64,000 nt of DNA from Streptomyces sp. CB01580 (GCF_001905795.1 NZ_LIXJ01000006.1:232720-296719); one strand, 5' to 3'; numbered from the stretch's first letter, positions 36,242 to 45,301 are shown. A program made the numbers and translations. The notes: generated by a model from the sequence alone, not told the origin.

Positions 36242-37429
36242 ATGCCCATCCGCACGACCCGCGAGAGCGGTGATCCTCGCACGGCCGACGGGCCCGACGG
36301 CCCGTCCGGAACGGCGGCGGGCAGGGCCCGCGCGACCGGAGGCGTCCCCGCGGACGGTCGCGCCCGTACAGCTGGAGGGGCCCGCGCCCGGCGCGCGGGC
36401 CTCCGCGGCGAGGGCGCCTGGGGCTGGCTGTTCGTCAGCCCGATGGTGATCGTCATCGGGCTGTTCCTGGTGCTGCCGATCCTGATGGCGCTCTGGGTCA
36501 GCCTGCTGCACTGGGACGGGCGTTCCAACCCGTTCTCCGGCCAGGCGGACTTCGTCGGGCTGGACAACTACCGGTCGCTGCTCACCCAGGACGGGCTCGA
36601 CCGCACGCTCTTCGCGACCTCCCTGCGCAACAACGCCTACTACGTCCTGCTGACCGTGCCCCTGCAGACCATGCTGGCCCTGGGGCTGGCCATCGTCGTC
36701 AACCAGAAGCTGCTGCGGGCGCGGAGCGCGCTGCGCACGGCGTTCTTCTTCCCCTCGGTCACCAGCTCGATCGCGGTGTCCACCGTCTTCCTCTTCCTGT
36801 TCCAGGGCAGCGGGGCCGTCAACTCGCTGCTGTCCTGGATCGGGGTCGAGGGGCCGAATTGGTTCGCCGACCCACGCGGTGTGCTCTCGCTGATCCTGGG
36901 CGGTCTGGGCGTCGTCGACCCCGAGCATCCCACCGGGGTGCTGGCCGACCACTCCCTGCTGGGGCTGTCGTGGTTCGAGTGGCTGTCGGGTCCTTCGGTG
37001 GCCATGTGCACGCTGATCCTGCTCGCCGTGTGGACCACCTCCGGCACATTCATGCTGATCTTCCTCGCGGCGCTCCAGGACATCCCGCGCGAGCTGGAGG
37101 AGTCGGCCGCGCTGGAGGGCGTGAACCGCTTCCAGATGCTGCGGTACGTGACGCTGCCCGCGCTGCGCCCCTCGCTGTTCCTGGTCCTGACGCTGGGCCT
37201 GATCTCCACCTGGCAGGTCTTCGACCAGGTGTACGTGATGGGTCAGGGCGCGCCCGGGAACACCACGCTCACCCCCGCCTTCCTCTCGTACTCGGCGGCC
37301 TTCGACAACGGGGACTTCGGGCAGGGCTCGGCGATCGCGTTCATCCTGCTCTCCGTGATCCTCGTCCTGACCGCGTTGCAGCGCTGGGTGCTGCGGGAGC
37401 GTGGCACTCGCACCAGGAGGAACCGATGA
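36242..37429 (+). CDS. Sugar ABC transporter permease (MalF type)
   Basis: 395 residues. A charged, low-complexity N-terminus of about 60 residues precedes six membrane segments. The EAA motif is EESAALEGVNRFQMLRYVTLP. An enlarged loop (GVEGPNWFADPRGVLSLI to GLSWFEWLSG, about 30 extra residues) is inserted between the third and fourth segments. Begins five bases after the binding-protein stop, ends overlapping the next permease by ATGA. Confidence 0.92.
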   Translation: MPIRTTRESGDPRTADGPDGPSGTAAGRARATGGVPADGRARTAGGARARRAGLRGEGAWGWLFVSPMVIVIGLFLVLPILMALWVSLLHWDGRSNPFSGQADFVGLDNYRSLLTQDGLDRTLFATSLRNNAYYVLLTVPLQTMLALGLAIVVNQKLLRARSALRTAFFFPSVTSSIAVSTVFLFLFQGSGAVNSLLSWIGVEGPNWFADPRGVLSLILGGLGVVDPEHPTGVLADHSLLGLSWFEWLSGPSVAMCTLILLAVWTTSGTFMLIFLAALQDIPRELEESAALEGVNRFQMLRYVTLPALRPSLFLVLTLGLISTWQVFDQVYVMGQGAPGNTTLTPAFLSYSAAFDNGDFGQGSAIAFILLSVILVLTALQRWVLRERGTRTRRNR

Positions 37430-38364
37430 CCGCCACCGGTACGGCCGTACGCGACCAGGCCCCGCGTCCGTCATGCCGCCGCGCCGGGGGCGAGCGGGGG
37501 CGGCCCGTGCTGGGCCGCTTCCCGCTGCCGTGGCGCCTGGTGGGGTACGCGGTGGTCGTCGGCATGGGGCTGCTCTATCTGCTGCCGTTCGCCCTCCAGC
37601 TGGTGACCGGCTTCAAGACGGATCCGGACGCCGCCGCGCATCCGCTGTCCCTGCTGCCCGTCACCCCGACCACGGCCGCCTATCAGCGGCTGTTCGGGCT
37701 GGGCGGGACCGGCGACAGTGTCCCGTTCCTGCGCTGGCTGAGCAACTCGGCGATGGTGGCGGTGCTGGTGACGGCCGGCCGGGTGCTGTTCGACTCCATG
37801 GCCGGCTACGCGCTGGCGCGATTGCGCTTCCGCGGCCGTTCGGTGCTGTTCGCCCTGGTGCTCGCGGTGATGGCGGTGCCCGGTGTGGCTCTGCTCATCC
37901 CGAAGTTCCTGGTGCTGAACACGTTCGGCCTCTTCGACACCTACACCGGCATGATCGTGCCGCTGCTGGTGGACGCGGCGGGCATCTTCATCATGAAGCA
38001 GTTCTTCGAGTCCATCCCGCGCGAGGTCGAGGAGGCGGCCCGGGTGGACGGGGCGGGGGTGCTGCGGATCTTCTGGTCCGTCGTCCTGCCGATGGCCAGG
38101 CCCGCGCTGATCACGCTGACGATCCTGTCGTTCCAGGGGTCGTGGAACGAGTTCACGCACTTCCTGGTCAGCACCCAGTCGGGTCAGTACGAGACGCTCA
38201 CCACGGGCCTGGCCCGGTTCGTCTCGGGCGGGCTCGGCGGTGGGACGCAGTACCCGCTGAAGCTCGCGGCGGCCCTGCTCTCCACCCTTCCGGTGGCGGT
38301 GCTGTTCTTCTGCTTCCAGCGGCACTTCGTGAACGGCGCCAACGCGGGCGCGGTCAAGGAGTGA
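37426..38364 (+). CDS. Sugar ABC transporter permease (MalG type)
   Basis: 312 residues with six membrane segments and the EAA motif EEAARVDGAGVLRIFWSVVLP. The FQGSWNEFTHFLV block after it is characteristic of MalG-type permeases. It forms the channel with the preceding permease. Last gene of the importer operon, followed by a strong hairpin. Confidence 0.93.
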   Translation: MTATGTAVRDQAPRPSCRRAGGERGRPVLGRFPLPWRLVGYAVVVGMGLLYLLPFALQLVTGFKTDPDAAAHPLSLLPVTPTTAAYQRLFGLGGTGDSVPFLRWLSNSAMVAVLVTAGRVLFDSMAGYALARLRFRGRSVLFALVLAVMAVPGVALLIPKFLVLNTFGLFDTYTGMIVPLLVDAAGIFIMKQFFESIPREVEEAARVDGAGVLRIFWSVVLPMARPALITLTILSFQGSWNEFTHFLVSTQSGQYETLTTGLARFVSGGLGGGTQYPLKLAAALLSTLPVAVLFFCFQRHFVNGANAGAVKE

Positions 38365-38368
38365 GCCC

Positions 38369-38398
38369 GGGGTGCCGCCGGGTTCCCGGCGGCACCCC
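38369..38398 (+). terminator. Strong hairpin after the sugar importer operon
   Basis: A 14-bp perfect inverted repeat, GGGGTGCCGCCGGG and its complement with a two-base centre, five bases after the permease stop. Confidence 0.8.
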
Positions 38399-38446
38399 TG
38401 ACGCACGAACCCGCATGCCGGGCCGGACCGCCCTTAGACTCGGCGG

Positions 38447-39067
38447 ATGGCGAAGTACTTCGACGTACACCCCGAAAACCCCCAGCAGCGCACCATCCGG
38501 TCCGTGGCCGAGAGCATCCGGTCGGGAGCGCTCGTCGCGTATCCGACGGACTCCTGCTACGCGCTCGGATGCCGGCCGGGCAGCCGTGACGGGCTCGAAC
38601 GGATCCGGTCGATCCGGCACCTCGACGACCGGCACCACTTCACCCTCATGTGCCGGGACTTCGCGCAGCTGGGACAGTTCGTCCACATCGACAACGACGT
38701 CTTCCGCGCGATCAAGGCGGCGACGCCCGGCAGCTACACGTTCATCCTCCCCGCGACGAAGGAGGTGCCGCGTCAGCTGTTGCACCCCAAGAAGAAGACG
38801 GTCGGCGTCCGGATCCCCGACCACGTCGTCACCCAGGCACTGCTCGCCGAGCTCGGGGAGCCGCTGCTCTCCAGCACGCTGCTCCTGCCCGACGAGGACG
38901 AACCGCTGACGCAGGGCTGGGAGATCAAGGAACGGCTCGACCACGTGGTGGACATCGTGGTCGACTCGGGCGACTGCGGCACCGAGCCGACGACCGTCGT
39001 CGACTTCTCCGGCGACGGGGTCGAGGTCGTGCGCCGGGGGGCCGGTGACGCGACCCGCTTCGAGTAG
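38447..39067 (+). CDS. yciO: YciO-type Sua5/YrdC protein
   Basis: 206 residues, the same length as E. coli YciO and closely alike throughout (FDVHPENPQQRTI, VAYPTDSCYALGC, HHFTLMCRDFAQL, GSYTFILPATKEVPR, KKKTVGVRIPD). It has the Sua5/YrdC fold that binds RNA and nucleotides; YrdC itself makes threonylcarbamoyl-AMP for tRNA t6A, while the role of YciO is less clear. It is soluble and stands alone between two hairpins. Confidence 0.92.
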   Translation: MAKYFDVHPENPQQRTIRSVAESIRSGALVAYPTDSCYALGCRPGSRDGLERIRSIRHLDDRHHFTLMCRDFAQLGQFVHIDNDVFRAIKAATPGSYTFILPATKEVPRQLLHPKKKTVGVRIPDHVVTQALLAELGEPLLSSTLLLPDEDEPLTQGWEIKERLDHVVDIVVDSGDCGTEPTTVVDFSGDGVEVVRRGAGDATRFE

Positions 39068-39078
39068 CGGAACCGGCG

Positions 39079-39095
39079 GCCGCCGCCCCGGCGGC
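39079..39095. terminator. Hairpin between convergent genes
   Basis: GCCGCCG (39079-39085) and CGGCGGC (39089-39095) with a three-base loop, just after the yciO stop and before the convergent minus-strand gene. Confidence 0.5.
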
Positions 39096-39148
39096 TGTCC
39101 AACCACCCCGGTCCCCGGCTGTCCGGCCGGCAGGCGCCACAACCCCGG

Positions 39149-39616
39149 CTATCCGGCCGGCGGGGGCGGGCTCACGGCGGTTCTCGCGGCGGAGAGGAAA
39201 GCGAGCTTCGCCTCCACGAGGTCGTCCGGCGTCCCGTGCCGGCGCAGCCGGTCGACGAGGTTCTGGGCCGCGGCGGCGACCTCGGCCGGTCCTTCCAGGA
39301 GGACCGTGCCCAGGGCGCGTTCCAGCAGTCCGTCGTCGTCCCCGCGCCCCCGGCCGGTCCGCTCGGTCAGGATCCGGGCCTCCGCCGCTTCGAGGAAGCG
39401 CACATAGGTCTGGCGCCGCAGATCGAGGACGCGCACGGCCGCCTGCTCCTGAAGCGTCATCCGGACCGTCTCCAGGAGCGCGTCGGCCTGCCGTTCTCCG
39501 GCCCGGCGTGCCGCTTCGGCCTGCCGGATCCCCGCGTTCCGGGTGAACCATCCCGTGGCGACGCTGCCCGCGATCGCCGCCCCCGCGGCGATCAGTGCGA
39601 TTCCGAGCTCACTCAT
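39149..39616 (-). CDS. Hypothetical membrane-anchored coiled-coil protein
   Basis: 155 residues. One N-terminal membrane span (LGIALIAAGAAIAGSVATGW) followed by a long charged helical region with heptads (AAEAR, LETVRMTLQEQAAVRVLDLR). This layout, short anchor plus coiled coil, is frequent among small Streptomyces proteins of unknown function. No domain recognised. Confidence 0.7.
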   Translation of the reverse strand: MSELGIALIAAGAAIAGSVATGWFTRNAGIRQAEAARRAGERQADALLETVRMTLQEQAAVRVLDLRRQTYVRFLEAAEARILTERTGRGRGDDDGLLERALGTVLLEGPAEVAAAAQNLVDRLRRHGTPDDLVEAKLAFLSAARTAVSPPPPAG

Positions 39617-39709
39617 TCCGCCATCCTCCCGATCGCCCCGGATCCGCGCACCGCACTTGCCGAAGATGCGGTACGGATCACTGCCGTCCGGCCGGAATCC
39701 GTCGCACGG

Positions 39710-39715
39710 TACGAT
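39710..39715 (+). promoter_or_regulatory. Predicted -10 box for a leaderless small gene
   Basis: TACGAT six bases before the ATG at 39722. Transcription would begin at or next to the start codon, the arrangement of leaderless actinobacterial messages. No convincing -35. Confidence 0.45.
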
Positions 39716-39721
39716 CGAACC

Positions 39722-39871
39722 ATGTCGCTCGACGACGCAAACTACCTCTCCCCACCTGCGGAAACGCCGGATCCAAGCGATCGCTCCCCTATAGAATGGA
39801 GGCTTGGACCGACGGGCGACGGGCGACGGGCGACGGGCGACGGGCGACGGGCGACGGGCGACGGGCGATGA
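39722..39871 (+). CDS. Small ORF ending in the heptanucleotide repeat
   Basis: 49 residues: MSLDDANYLSPPAETPDPSD, then SPIEWRLGP and a repeat-encoded tail TGDGRRATGDGRRATGDGR. Its TGA overlaps the ATG of the following gene (ATGA), suggesting coupled translation. The last 18 residues are encoded by eight tandem heptamers, so a change of copy number would shift its frame and break the overlap. No homology recognised; expression is inferred from the -10 box at the ATG. Confidence 0.4.
   Translation: MSLDDANYLSPPAETPDPSDRSPIEWRLGPTGDGRRATGDGRRATGDGR
39811..39866. repeat. Eight tandem copies of a 7-bp unit (GACGGGC)
   Basis: GACGGGC repeated exactly eight times, ending one base before the ATG at 39868. 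Seven is not a multiple of three, so each gain or loss of a unit changes the frame of anything translated through it. Confidence 0.97.
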
Positions 39872-41523
39872 CGGGCGAGAGGTCCGTGTTGCTGGCCGCC
39901 CGATCGGCGGTGGCCCTGTACCGCCTCCTGGATACCCTCCTCGCCTTCTCGGGCGATGAACGTCTCACCCGCTTCTTCACGCTGGTTCCCGGATCCGACT
40001 TCGACGTCGACACCCTGTCCGTGATCGACGCCGTCAGGGGCCGTGTCCTGCCCTGGGAGGAGGCGTGCCGACGCACGTACGACCTGGTGCTCGCGGCGAG
40101 CCCGAAGGGCGAGCTGGACCGGCTTCGCGGTACGCGCGTGCTGCTCCCGCACGGGGCGGGGTTCAACAAGTCCATTCCGGGCGAGGGCCGCGCCGACTCC
40201 GCCTCCGGACTGGACCCTCGCTACCTGGCGCCGGACGGGGACGGCACCCCGATCACCCTGCACGCCCTGGCGCACCCCGACCAGGTCGCCCGGCTGGCCG
40301 CCGTCGGCCCCGAGGCCGCCGGGCGCGCCAGGGTCATCGGCGACCCCACCCTGGAACGCGTCCTCGCCTCGCTGCCCCTCCGCGACCGGTACCGGGCAGC
40401 CCTCGGCACCGGGCCGCGCACCCTGCTCGTGCTCGCCTCGACCTGGGGTCCGGATTCCCTGCTCCACCGGCGTCCCGGTCTCCCCGCCGAGCTCGCGGCC
40501 CATCTCCCGTACGACGAGTACCAGTTGGCACTGATCGTGCATCCCAACGAACGGAGCCGGCTGGGCGAGTACGAACTGACCGAGCGTCTGGCGCCCGCGC
40601 TGGACGCCGGCATGGTACTGACGGGTCCGTACGAGGACTGGGCATCCGTACTGATCGCCGCGGACGCGCTGATCACCGATCACGGCTCGACGGCGCTGTA
40701 CTACGCGGCGGCCGGTGACCGACCGGTCGTGCGCGTCCACCGCGGCGGCGGCGAACTGATCCCCGGCAGCCCGATGGACACCCTCCTGGGCGGGATACCG
40801 GAACTGGGGGACGCCCGCGCCGTGCGCGAGGCACTGGCCACGTACCGGCCGGGGCCCGGACGCGACGCGGCACGGGCGGCGTTCGACCGCTGCGGCGAGG
40901 CACTGGACCTGTTGCGGACCGAGGTGTACGCCCTTCTCGGCCTCGCCCCGCCCCGGTTCGGCGCCCCGCCCCGGCTGCTGCCCTCCCCTGCGGGCGCCAC
41001 CCGTGCGCCCGCCGCGTTCGACGTCCATGCCGAGGTCTCCGGCACCGCGATCCTCATCGACCGGCGCCCCGCCGGGCTCGGTGCGTCCGGGCACCACCTG
41101 GCGGTGGAGCACGGTGCCGCCCGGGAACAGCTCGCCCGTGCGGCCGGTCTGCTCTACCGCCGCGTGCTGCCGCCCGCCGCCGTTGTACCGGACGCGGCGT
41201 GGACGGCGTCCGGGTGGATCCGGCACACCCTCTCCGAGTACCCGGGCTGCCGCACGGCCGCGGCCGTGCTCTCCGCCGAGCTGTGCGTGCTCGCGCTCCG
41301 CGGCGAGGCGCGCGCCCGTGCCGTGCTGGTCGGGCCACGGTCCGAGGGCGGTCGCGTCGTGCGCGCCGACCCGGCCGCCGCCCTGTCCGCCGTCCACGCC
41401 TGGTTGTCCGGCCGGCCCGGCGGGCCCGAGGACGAGGAGCACCTGACCTGTCGCATCGGCGAACGGGCGTTCCCCGTCCTGGTCCGCCCGGCCACCGACG
41501 AGGAGACCGGGCGGCTGCTCTGA
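39868..41523 (+). CDS. Glycosyltransferase-B-fold protein, CDP-glycerol glycerophosphotransferase-like
   Basis: 551 residues. The middle region (about 200-320) reads ADALITDHGSTALYYAAAGD, which resembles the donor-binding signature DxSSxxxxxAxxxxP of CDP-glycerol glycerophosphotransferases and UDP-GlcNAc 2-epimerases; TRVLLPHGAGFNK and ALIVHPNERSRLG fit the same fold. The C-terminal 190 residues are not recognised. It may build cell-wall or surface glycopolymers, but the first 150 residues lack a membrane anchor. The ATG at 39868 is directly behind the heptamer array; an in-frame ATG at 39796 would add a repeat-coded N-terminus. Confidence 0.6.
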   Translation: MTGERSVLLAARSAVALYRLLDTLLAFSGDERLTRFFTLVPGSDFDVDTLSVIDAVRGRVLPWEEACRRTYDLVLAASPKGELDRLRGTRVLLPHGAGFNKSIPGEGRADSASGLDPRYLAPDGDGTPITLHALAHPDQVARLAAVGPEAAGRARVIGDPTLERVLASLPLRDRYRAALGTGPRTLLVLASTWGPDSLLHRRPGLPAELAAHLPYDEYQLALIVHPNERSRLGEYELTERLAPALDAGMVLTGPYEDWASVLIAADALITDHGSTALYYAAAGDRPVVRVHRGGGELIPGSPMDTLLGGIPELGDARAVREALATYRPGPGRDAARAAFDRCGEALDLLRTEVYALLGLAPPRFGAPPRLLPSPAGATRAPAAFDVHAEVSGTAILIDRRPAGLGASGHHLAVEHGAAREQLARAAGLLYRRVLPPAAVVPDAAWTASGWIRHTLSEYPGCRTAAAVLSAELCVLALRGEARARAVLVGPRSEGGRVVRADPAAALSAVHAWLSGRPGGPEDEEHLTCRIGERAFPVLVRPATDEETGRLL

Positions 41524-41602
41524 GGGCAGTACGCCCGGGCCCTGTCGTCGTACGGCAGGCGGCAGTTCGTAGCGGGCTACGTGGGCTCTCGGCCAACGCC
41601 GA

Positions 41603-41636
41603 AGGGGGTCCCCCCTGGCCCTTAAGGCCTTGGGGG
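41603..41636. terminator. Imperfect hairpin downstream of the glycosyltransferase-fold gene
   Basis: GGGGGTCCCCC (41605 on) followed by CCCCCTGGCCCTTAAGGCC and TTGGGGG forms a stem with a small internal mismatch. It is 80-110 bases after the stop. Similar C/G-rich hairpins ending TTGGGGGAG recur in Streptomyces intergenic DNA. The rest of 41524-41904 has no gene; 41684-41712 resembles the window's right end (see findings). Confidence 0.45.
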
Positions 41637-41904
41637 AGTGCGTGCCGGACGGTGCGACGGGGCAAACGTTGCCGAGAGCGGCACTAGTGCTGCGACCGGA
41701 ACGGTTCACCGGCTCGCGACGCCCGGCACGGCACCTCGCCGCGTTGTCGCATCACCCGAGTACGTCCCGTACGAGGGCGATCCTCCGCCTTGCGATGCAC
41801 CGCACCGAACCGCGAGCCTCCCGGCAAACCTTTCCGACCACAGCACCAGCTGTAACGGCCGGTCCGGTACCTCAAGCGGCGCGCCTCCGGGAACGGCCGC
41901 CGCG

Positions 41905-42822
41905 TCACGTCACGTGCGGCCCGGAGACGAGGCGGCCGTTCTTGTCATAGGGCCAGGCGTTGGCGACGCATCCGTGCAGACCCTTGATCTGCTGCATCAT
42001 CACCGGGGCCAGTCGCCCGGGACCCGCACAGGTCATGTGTGTGTGGCCCAGGAAGTGTCCCATCTCGTGGTTGATGATCAGCGCCCGGTAGTCATGGATC
42101 GGACCGTCGAACGTGGGCGAGCCCTCGACCCAGCGTTTGAGGTTGACCACCACTCCGTCGGGGACCTCGCAGTTGTATTCGCCCTGCGTGTCCTGGTGGA
42201 TGCCAGCCCAGCACAGGGCGTCCGCCGTTCCCGGTGTCGCGATCTTCACCGTGAGGTCGTGGGGGGCTCCCGCGCCCACCAACTGGAAGGAGTAGGCCTG
42301 GTTGCGGGTCCAGCCCCGGGGAGCTGCCAGTATGTCGGCGATCTCGTTCGCCGCTTGGGCCGGCGAGATCTCGAGCCCGGCCTCGACCGCCACCACGTAG
42401 CGGAGCAGGCGCGGTCCCCGACCGACCTTCGCGCCACCGGCGTCCGCGGTGACGAACGAGCCGGTGCCCCTCGAAGGGACGTCGATCTCGGCAGGGGGCT
42501 GAGCGGCCGTCCGAGTGGGCTTCGGAGTGGGCTTCGGGGCGGGCGCGGGGGTGATGTGCACCGTACTCCGCGGGCTCGGTGCACCGCTCGACGCATCACT
42601 TCGTCCACCGTCCAGGAGGTACGGCGCCGAGCCGAGCAGGCCGACGGCCATCAGAGTGCCGATCAGATAGCTCCGCGACCGGCGGGTCGGAGCGACCCGG
42701 CGGTGGGAGGACCGGCGCGGAGCGACCCGGCGGTGGGGGGACCGGTGCCGACGGCCGTCGCGGTGGGAGGCCGGGGCGTTGCCGGTGGGTGGTGCGGATT
42801 CCCGCTCTCGTGCCGAATGCAT
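41905..42822 (-). CDS. DUF3152 protein with a metzincin-like zinc motif
   Basis: 305 residues. Arg/His-rich N-terminus with a duplicated HRRVAP segment, one membrane span (SYLIGTLMAVGLLGSAPYLL), a Pro/Thr linker (APAPKPTPKPTRT) and a DUF3152 domain. The domain holds HEMGHFLGHTH, a zinc-ligand pattern HExxHxxGxxH of metzincin proteases, and a later HGCVANAWPYD. Topology suggests an anchored extracytoplasmic protease-like domain. DUF3152 proteins are common in actinobacteria with unknown substrates. Confidence 0.88.
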   Translation of the reverse strand: MHSARERESAPPTGNAPASHRDGRRHRSPHRRVAPRRSSHRRVAPTRRSRSYLIGTLMAVGLLGSAPYLLDGGRSDASSGAPSPRSTVHITPAPAPKPTPKPTRTAAQPPAEIDVPSRGTGSFVTADAGGAKVGRGPRLLRYVVAVEAGLEISPAQAANEIADILAAPRGWTRNQAYSFQLVGAGAPHDLTVKIATPGTADALCWAGIHQDTQGEYNCEVPDGVVVNLKRWVEGSPTFDGPIHDYRALIINHEMGHFLGHTHMTCAGPGRLAPVMMQQIKGLHGCVANAWPYDKNGRLVSGPHVT

Positions 42823-43019
42823 GGCAGCTCAGGTTGGTCGTTTCAGATGATCATCATGAGCTCGGATGATGACGAAATGGCAACGATGGTTTGCCGGTGA
42901 CTCTCGCAGCCCGGGGCCGGACCGTCGACACCCCGTCCCGTTGTGATCATTCGGTAACAGCCCTCGTGAGGGGCCCTTTCCGGGACGGTCGCCTCATCCG
43001 ATCGGCCTACACTGGCGGA

Positions 43020-43706
43020 GTGCCACGAGTCCTGATTGTCGAAGACGACCCAGATGTCCGTAAGGCCGTCCAGTTGGCGCTACGACATCAGGGGCATGAC
43101 GTATTCGCCGCCGGAACCGGTGAAGAGGGATTGGAACAGCTCCGCCTCTTCGAGCCCGACGTCATCGTGCTCGACCTCATGCTGCCCGGCATATCCGGCC
43201 TCGACGTGTGTCGGCGGATAAGGGTTCGCGACCAGGTGCCGATCATCATGGTGACGGCCAGGGGGGACGACATCGACGTGGTCGTGGGGCTGGAGGCCGG
43301 CGCGGACGACTACGTGGTCAAGCCCGTGCAGGCCCGGGTGCTCGACGCGCGCATACGGGCCGTGCTGCGAAGGCAGGACGCGTCGGTCTCAGACGGCCTC
43401 CGGCCCCGGGCGGAGTCGCACGGAGAGCTGGTCATCGACCGGGCGGGGCTCGTGGTGACACACCGTGGCGAACCGGTCGCGCTCGCCCCCTCCGAGCTTC
43501 GGCTGCTGCTGACCCTGTCGGCCTCGCCCGGCCAGGTGTTCAGCCGCCAGCAGCTGCTGGAAGCGGTCTGGGAGCACAGCTACCACGGCGACATACGGCT
43601 CGTGGACGCCTGCGTGAAGCGCTTGCGCGGCAAGCTCGGTGAGGGCAGGGATCCCCGGTACGTGCAGACCGCACGCGGCTTCGGTTACCGCTTCGGTATC
43701 TCGTGA
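43020..43706 (+). CDS. OmpR-family response regulator, AfsQ1-like
   Basis: 228 residues. Receiver domain with LIVEDDPDV, VLDLMLPGISG (phospho-Asp), TARGDDIDVVVGLEAGADDY and VVKPVQARVLDARIRAVLRR; the last two blocks are nearly identical to AfsQ1 of S. coelicolor as I remember it. A winged-helix output domain follows (SRQQLLEAVWEHSYHGDIR, TARGFGYRF). AfsQ1 controls antibiotic production and nitrogen stress responses. GTG start has GGCGGAG before it; its stop overlaps the kinase start (GTGA). Confidence 0.92.
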   Translation: MPRVLIVEDDPDVRKAVQLALRHQGHDVFAAGTGEEGLEQLRLFEPDVIVLDLMLPGISGLDVCRRIRVRDQVPIIMVTARGDDIDVVVGLEAGADDYVVKPVQARVLDARIRAVLRRQDASVSDGLRPRAESHGELVIDRAGLVVTHRGEPVALAPSELRLLLTLSASPGQVFSRQQLLEAVWEHSYHGDIRLVDACVKRLRGKLGEGRDPRYVQTARGFGYRFGIS

Positions 43707-45301
43707 ACGACCGGAGAACCGTGCGGGCACGAAAGGCCGTACGCGGACGCGATGCCGGCGCGGCCGGGCAGGACGCCGGGAAGAGGCGGTTCCTCGGGGC
43801 GGTCCTGGACCGAGTCCCGCTTCCGCTGCGGGGTCTGCGCCCCCGCCTGGTGGCGGCCTTCGTCCTGGTGACCATGGCCAGTGCCCTGGGCACCGGAGCA
43901 CTCGCCTTCCGGGAGGCGCGCACGGGGGTGCTGCAGCAGAGCCAGGACTCCGTCATCAGGCAGTTCCGGGCGAGCGTCAACGCCGTGGCCGTCTACACCT
44001 CCACTACGCCGGACCAGTCGGAGCTGCAGTCGGCGGTGAACCAGGTGCTCGGTGCCAACCAGTCACAAGGGTGGCGGGTCATGGCCACGTACGGCGGCCT
44101 TCGCGCCTACGCGCCGAGCGCCGACTTCCACAGGCTGAGCCCCGAACTGCGCCGGTCCGTGCAGACCAAGCGCGCCGCGGTGTTCCAGCGGATCGACGCC
44201 GACGGGCATCCCTGTCTCGTCGTCGGAATGCCGGTCACGTACACCGCCGGTGAGGGCGAGGAGTCCAGGCTCTCGGGGATGGTGATGTACCTGGTGGTGC
44301 CGCAGAACACCGAAGAGGCCTACGTACGAGCGATGATCAGCGGCATCGAGCGCGCCACCCTGGTGGCACTGTGCCTCGCCGTCGTCCTGGCGCTGCTGGC
44401 GGCGAGCGGCGTGCTCCGTCCCGTGCGGGCGCTGCGCCGGGCGACGCGCCGGATGGCCGAGGGACACCTCGACGTCCGGCTGGCGGTCAACGGTTCCGAC
44501 GAACTGGCCGACCTCTCACGGTCCTTCAACGAGACGGCGGCCGCCCTGGAGCAGTCGGTCGCGGAGCTGCGCCGCCTGGAGGCCCAGGCGCGCCGCTTCG
44601 TCGCGGACGTCTCCCATGAACTGCGCACACCGCTGGCGGCGATGTCGGCGGTCACCGACATGCTGGACGAGAAGACACGGCACCTGGACCAGGAGACCGC
44701 CGACGCGCTGAGGTTCCTCAGCGAGGGAACCGGCCGGCTCAGCGGGCTGGTGAACGACCTGATGGAGATCTCCCGTTTCGACGCGGGCGCGGTCGAACTC
44801 AACCTGGACGAGATCGACTTGACCGAGTCGGTACAGCGCACCCTCGCCTCTCGCGGGTGGCAGGGCCGGGTGGAGACCCGTTTGCCCCGACCGGGCGTGC
44901 TCAGGACACGCGTGGATCCGGTCCGGCTCGACGTGGTGATGGCCAATCTGGTCGGCAACGCGCTGCGGCACGGGGCGCCGCCGGTACGGCTGACCATGGA
45001 CGTGAGGGAGGAGCGAGCGGACATGGCGTGGGCCGTCATCGAGGTGACCGACAACGGGCCGGGGATTGCCGAGGAGGCCATGCCGCACATCTTCGAGCGC
45101 TTCTACAAGGCGAGCACATCACGGACCAGGAGCGAGAGCAGCGGGCTGGGCCTGGCCATCACGGCCGAGAACGTGCACCTGCACGGAGGACGCATCCGTG
45201 CGGCGAACCTGCCCGGGGGCGGCGCGGTGTTCACGGTCGAGCTCCCCCTGCACCGCGACTCCGCAGCCGCTGCCGCCGACGTCGCCGTGGGCGCCCGGTG
45301 A
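43703..45301 (+). CDS. Sensor histidine kinase, AfsQ2-like
   Basis: 532 residues. Two membrane spans (about 50-70 and about 215-235) flank an extracytoplasmic sensor domain of about 140 residues. A HAMP segment (RPVRALRRATRRMAEGHLDV), HisKA with VSHELRTPLAAM, and an HATPase domain (NLVGNALRHGAP, DNGPGIAEEAMPHIF, SSGLGLAI) follow. It phosphorylates the upstream regulator. GTG start overlaps that gene's stop and its own stop overlaps the lipoprotein start, so the three are one operon. Confidence 0.92.
   Translation: MNDRRTVRARKAVRGRDAGAAGQDAGKRRFLGAVLDRVPLPLRGLRPRLVAAFVLVTMASALGTGALAFREARTGVLQQSQDSVIRQFRASVNAVAVYTSTTPDQSELQSAVNQVLGANQSQGWRVMATYGGLRAYAPSADFHRLSPELRRSVQTKRAAVFQRIDADGHPCLVVGMPVTYTAGEGEESRLSGMVMYLVVPQNTEEAYVRAMISGIERATLVALCLAVVLALLAASGVLRPVRALRRATRRMAEGHLDVRLAVNGSDELADLSRSFNETAAALEQSVAELRRLEAQARRFVADVSHELRTPLAAMSAVTDMLDEKTRHLDQETADALRFLSEGTGRLSGLVNDLMEISRFDAGAVELNLDEIDLTESVQRTLASRGWQGRVETRLPRPGVLRTRVDPVRLDVVMANLVGNALRHGAPPVRLTMDVREERADMAWAVIEVTDNGPGIAEEAMPHIFERFYKASTSRTRSESSGLGLAITAENVHLHGGRIRAANLPGGGAVFTVELPLHRDSAAAAADVAVGAR

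Noticed and set aside
39811..39866. CRISPR-like array
   Set aside because: The units are contiguous 7-mers with no spacers; a simple tandem repeat.
41638..42900. A 420-residue plus-strand frame opposite the DUF3152 gene
   Set aside because: Antisense shadow of a gene with a clear zinc motif and membrane span.
42953..42969. AfsQ1-type site (GTNAC repeats) upstream of the regulator
   Set aside because: Only GTAAC is exact; the second half is GTGAG at the wrong spacing.
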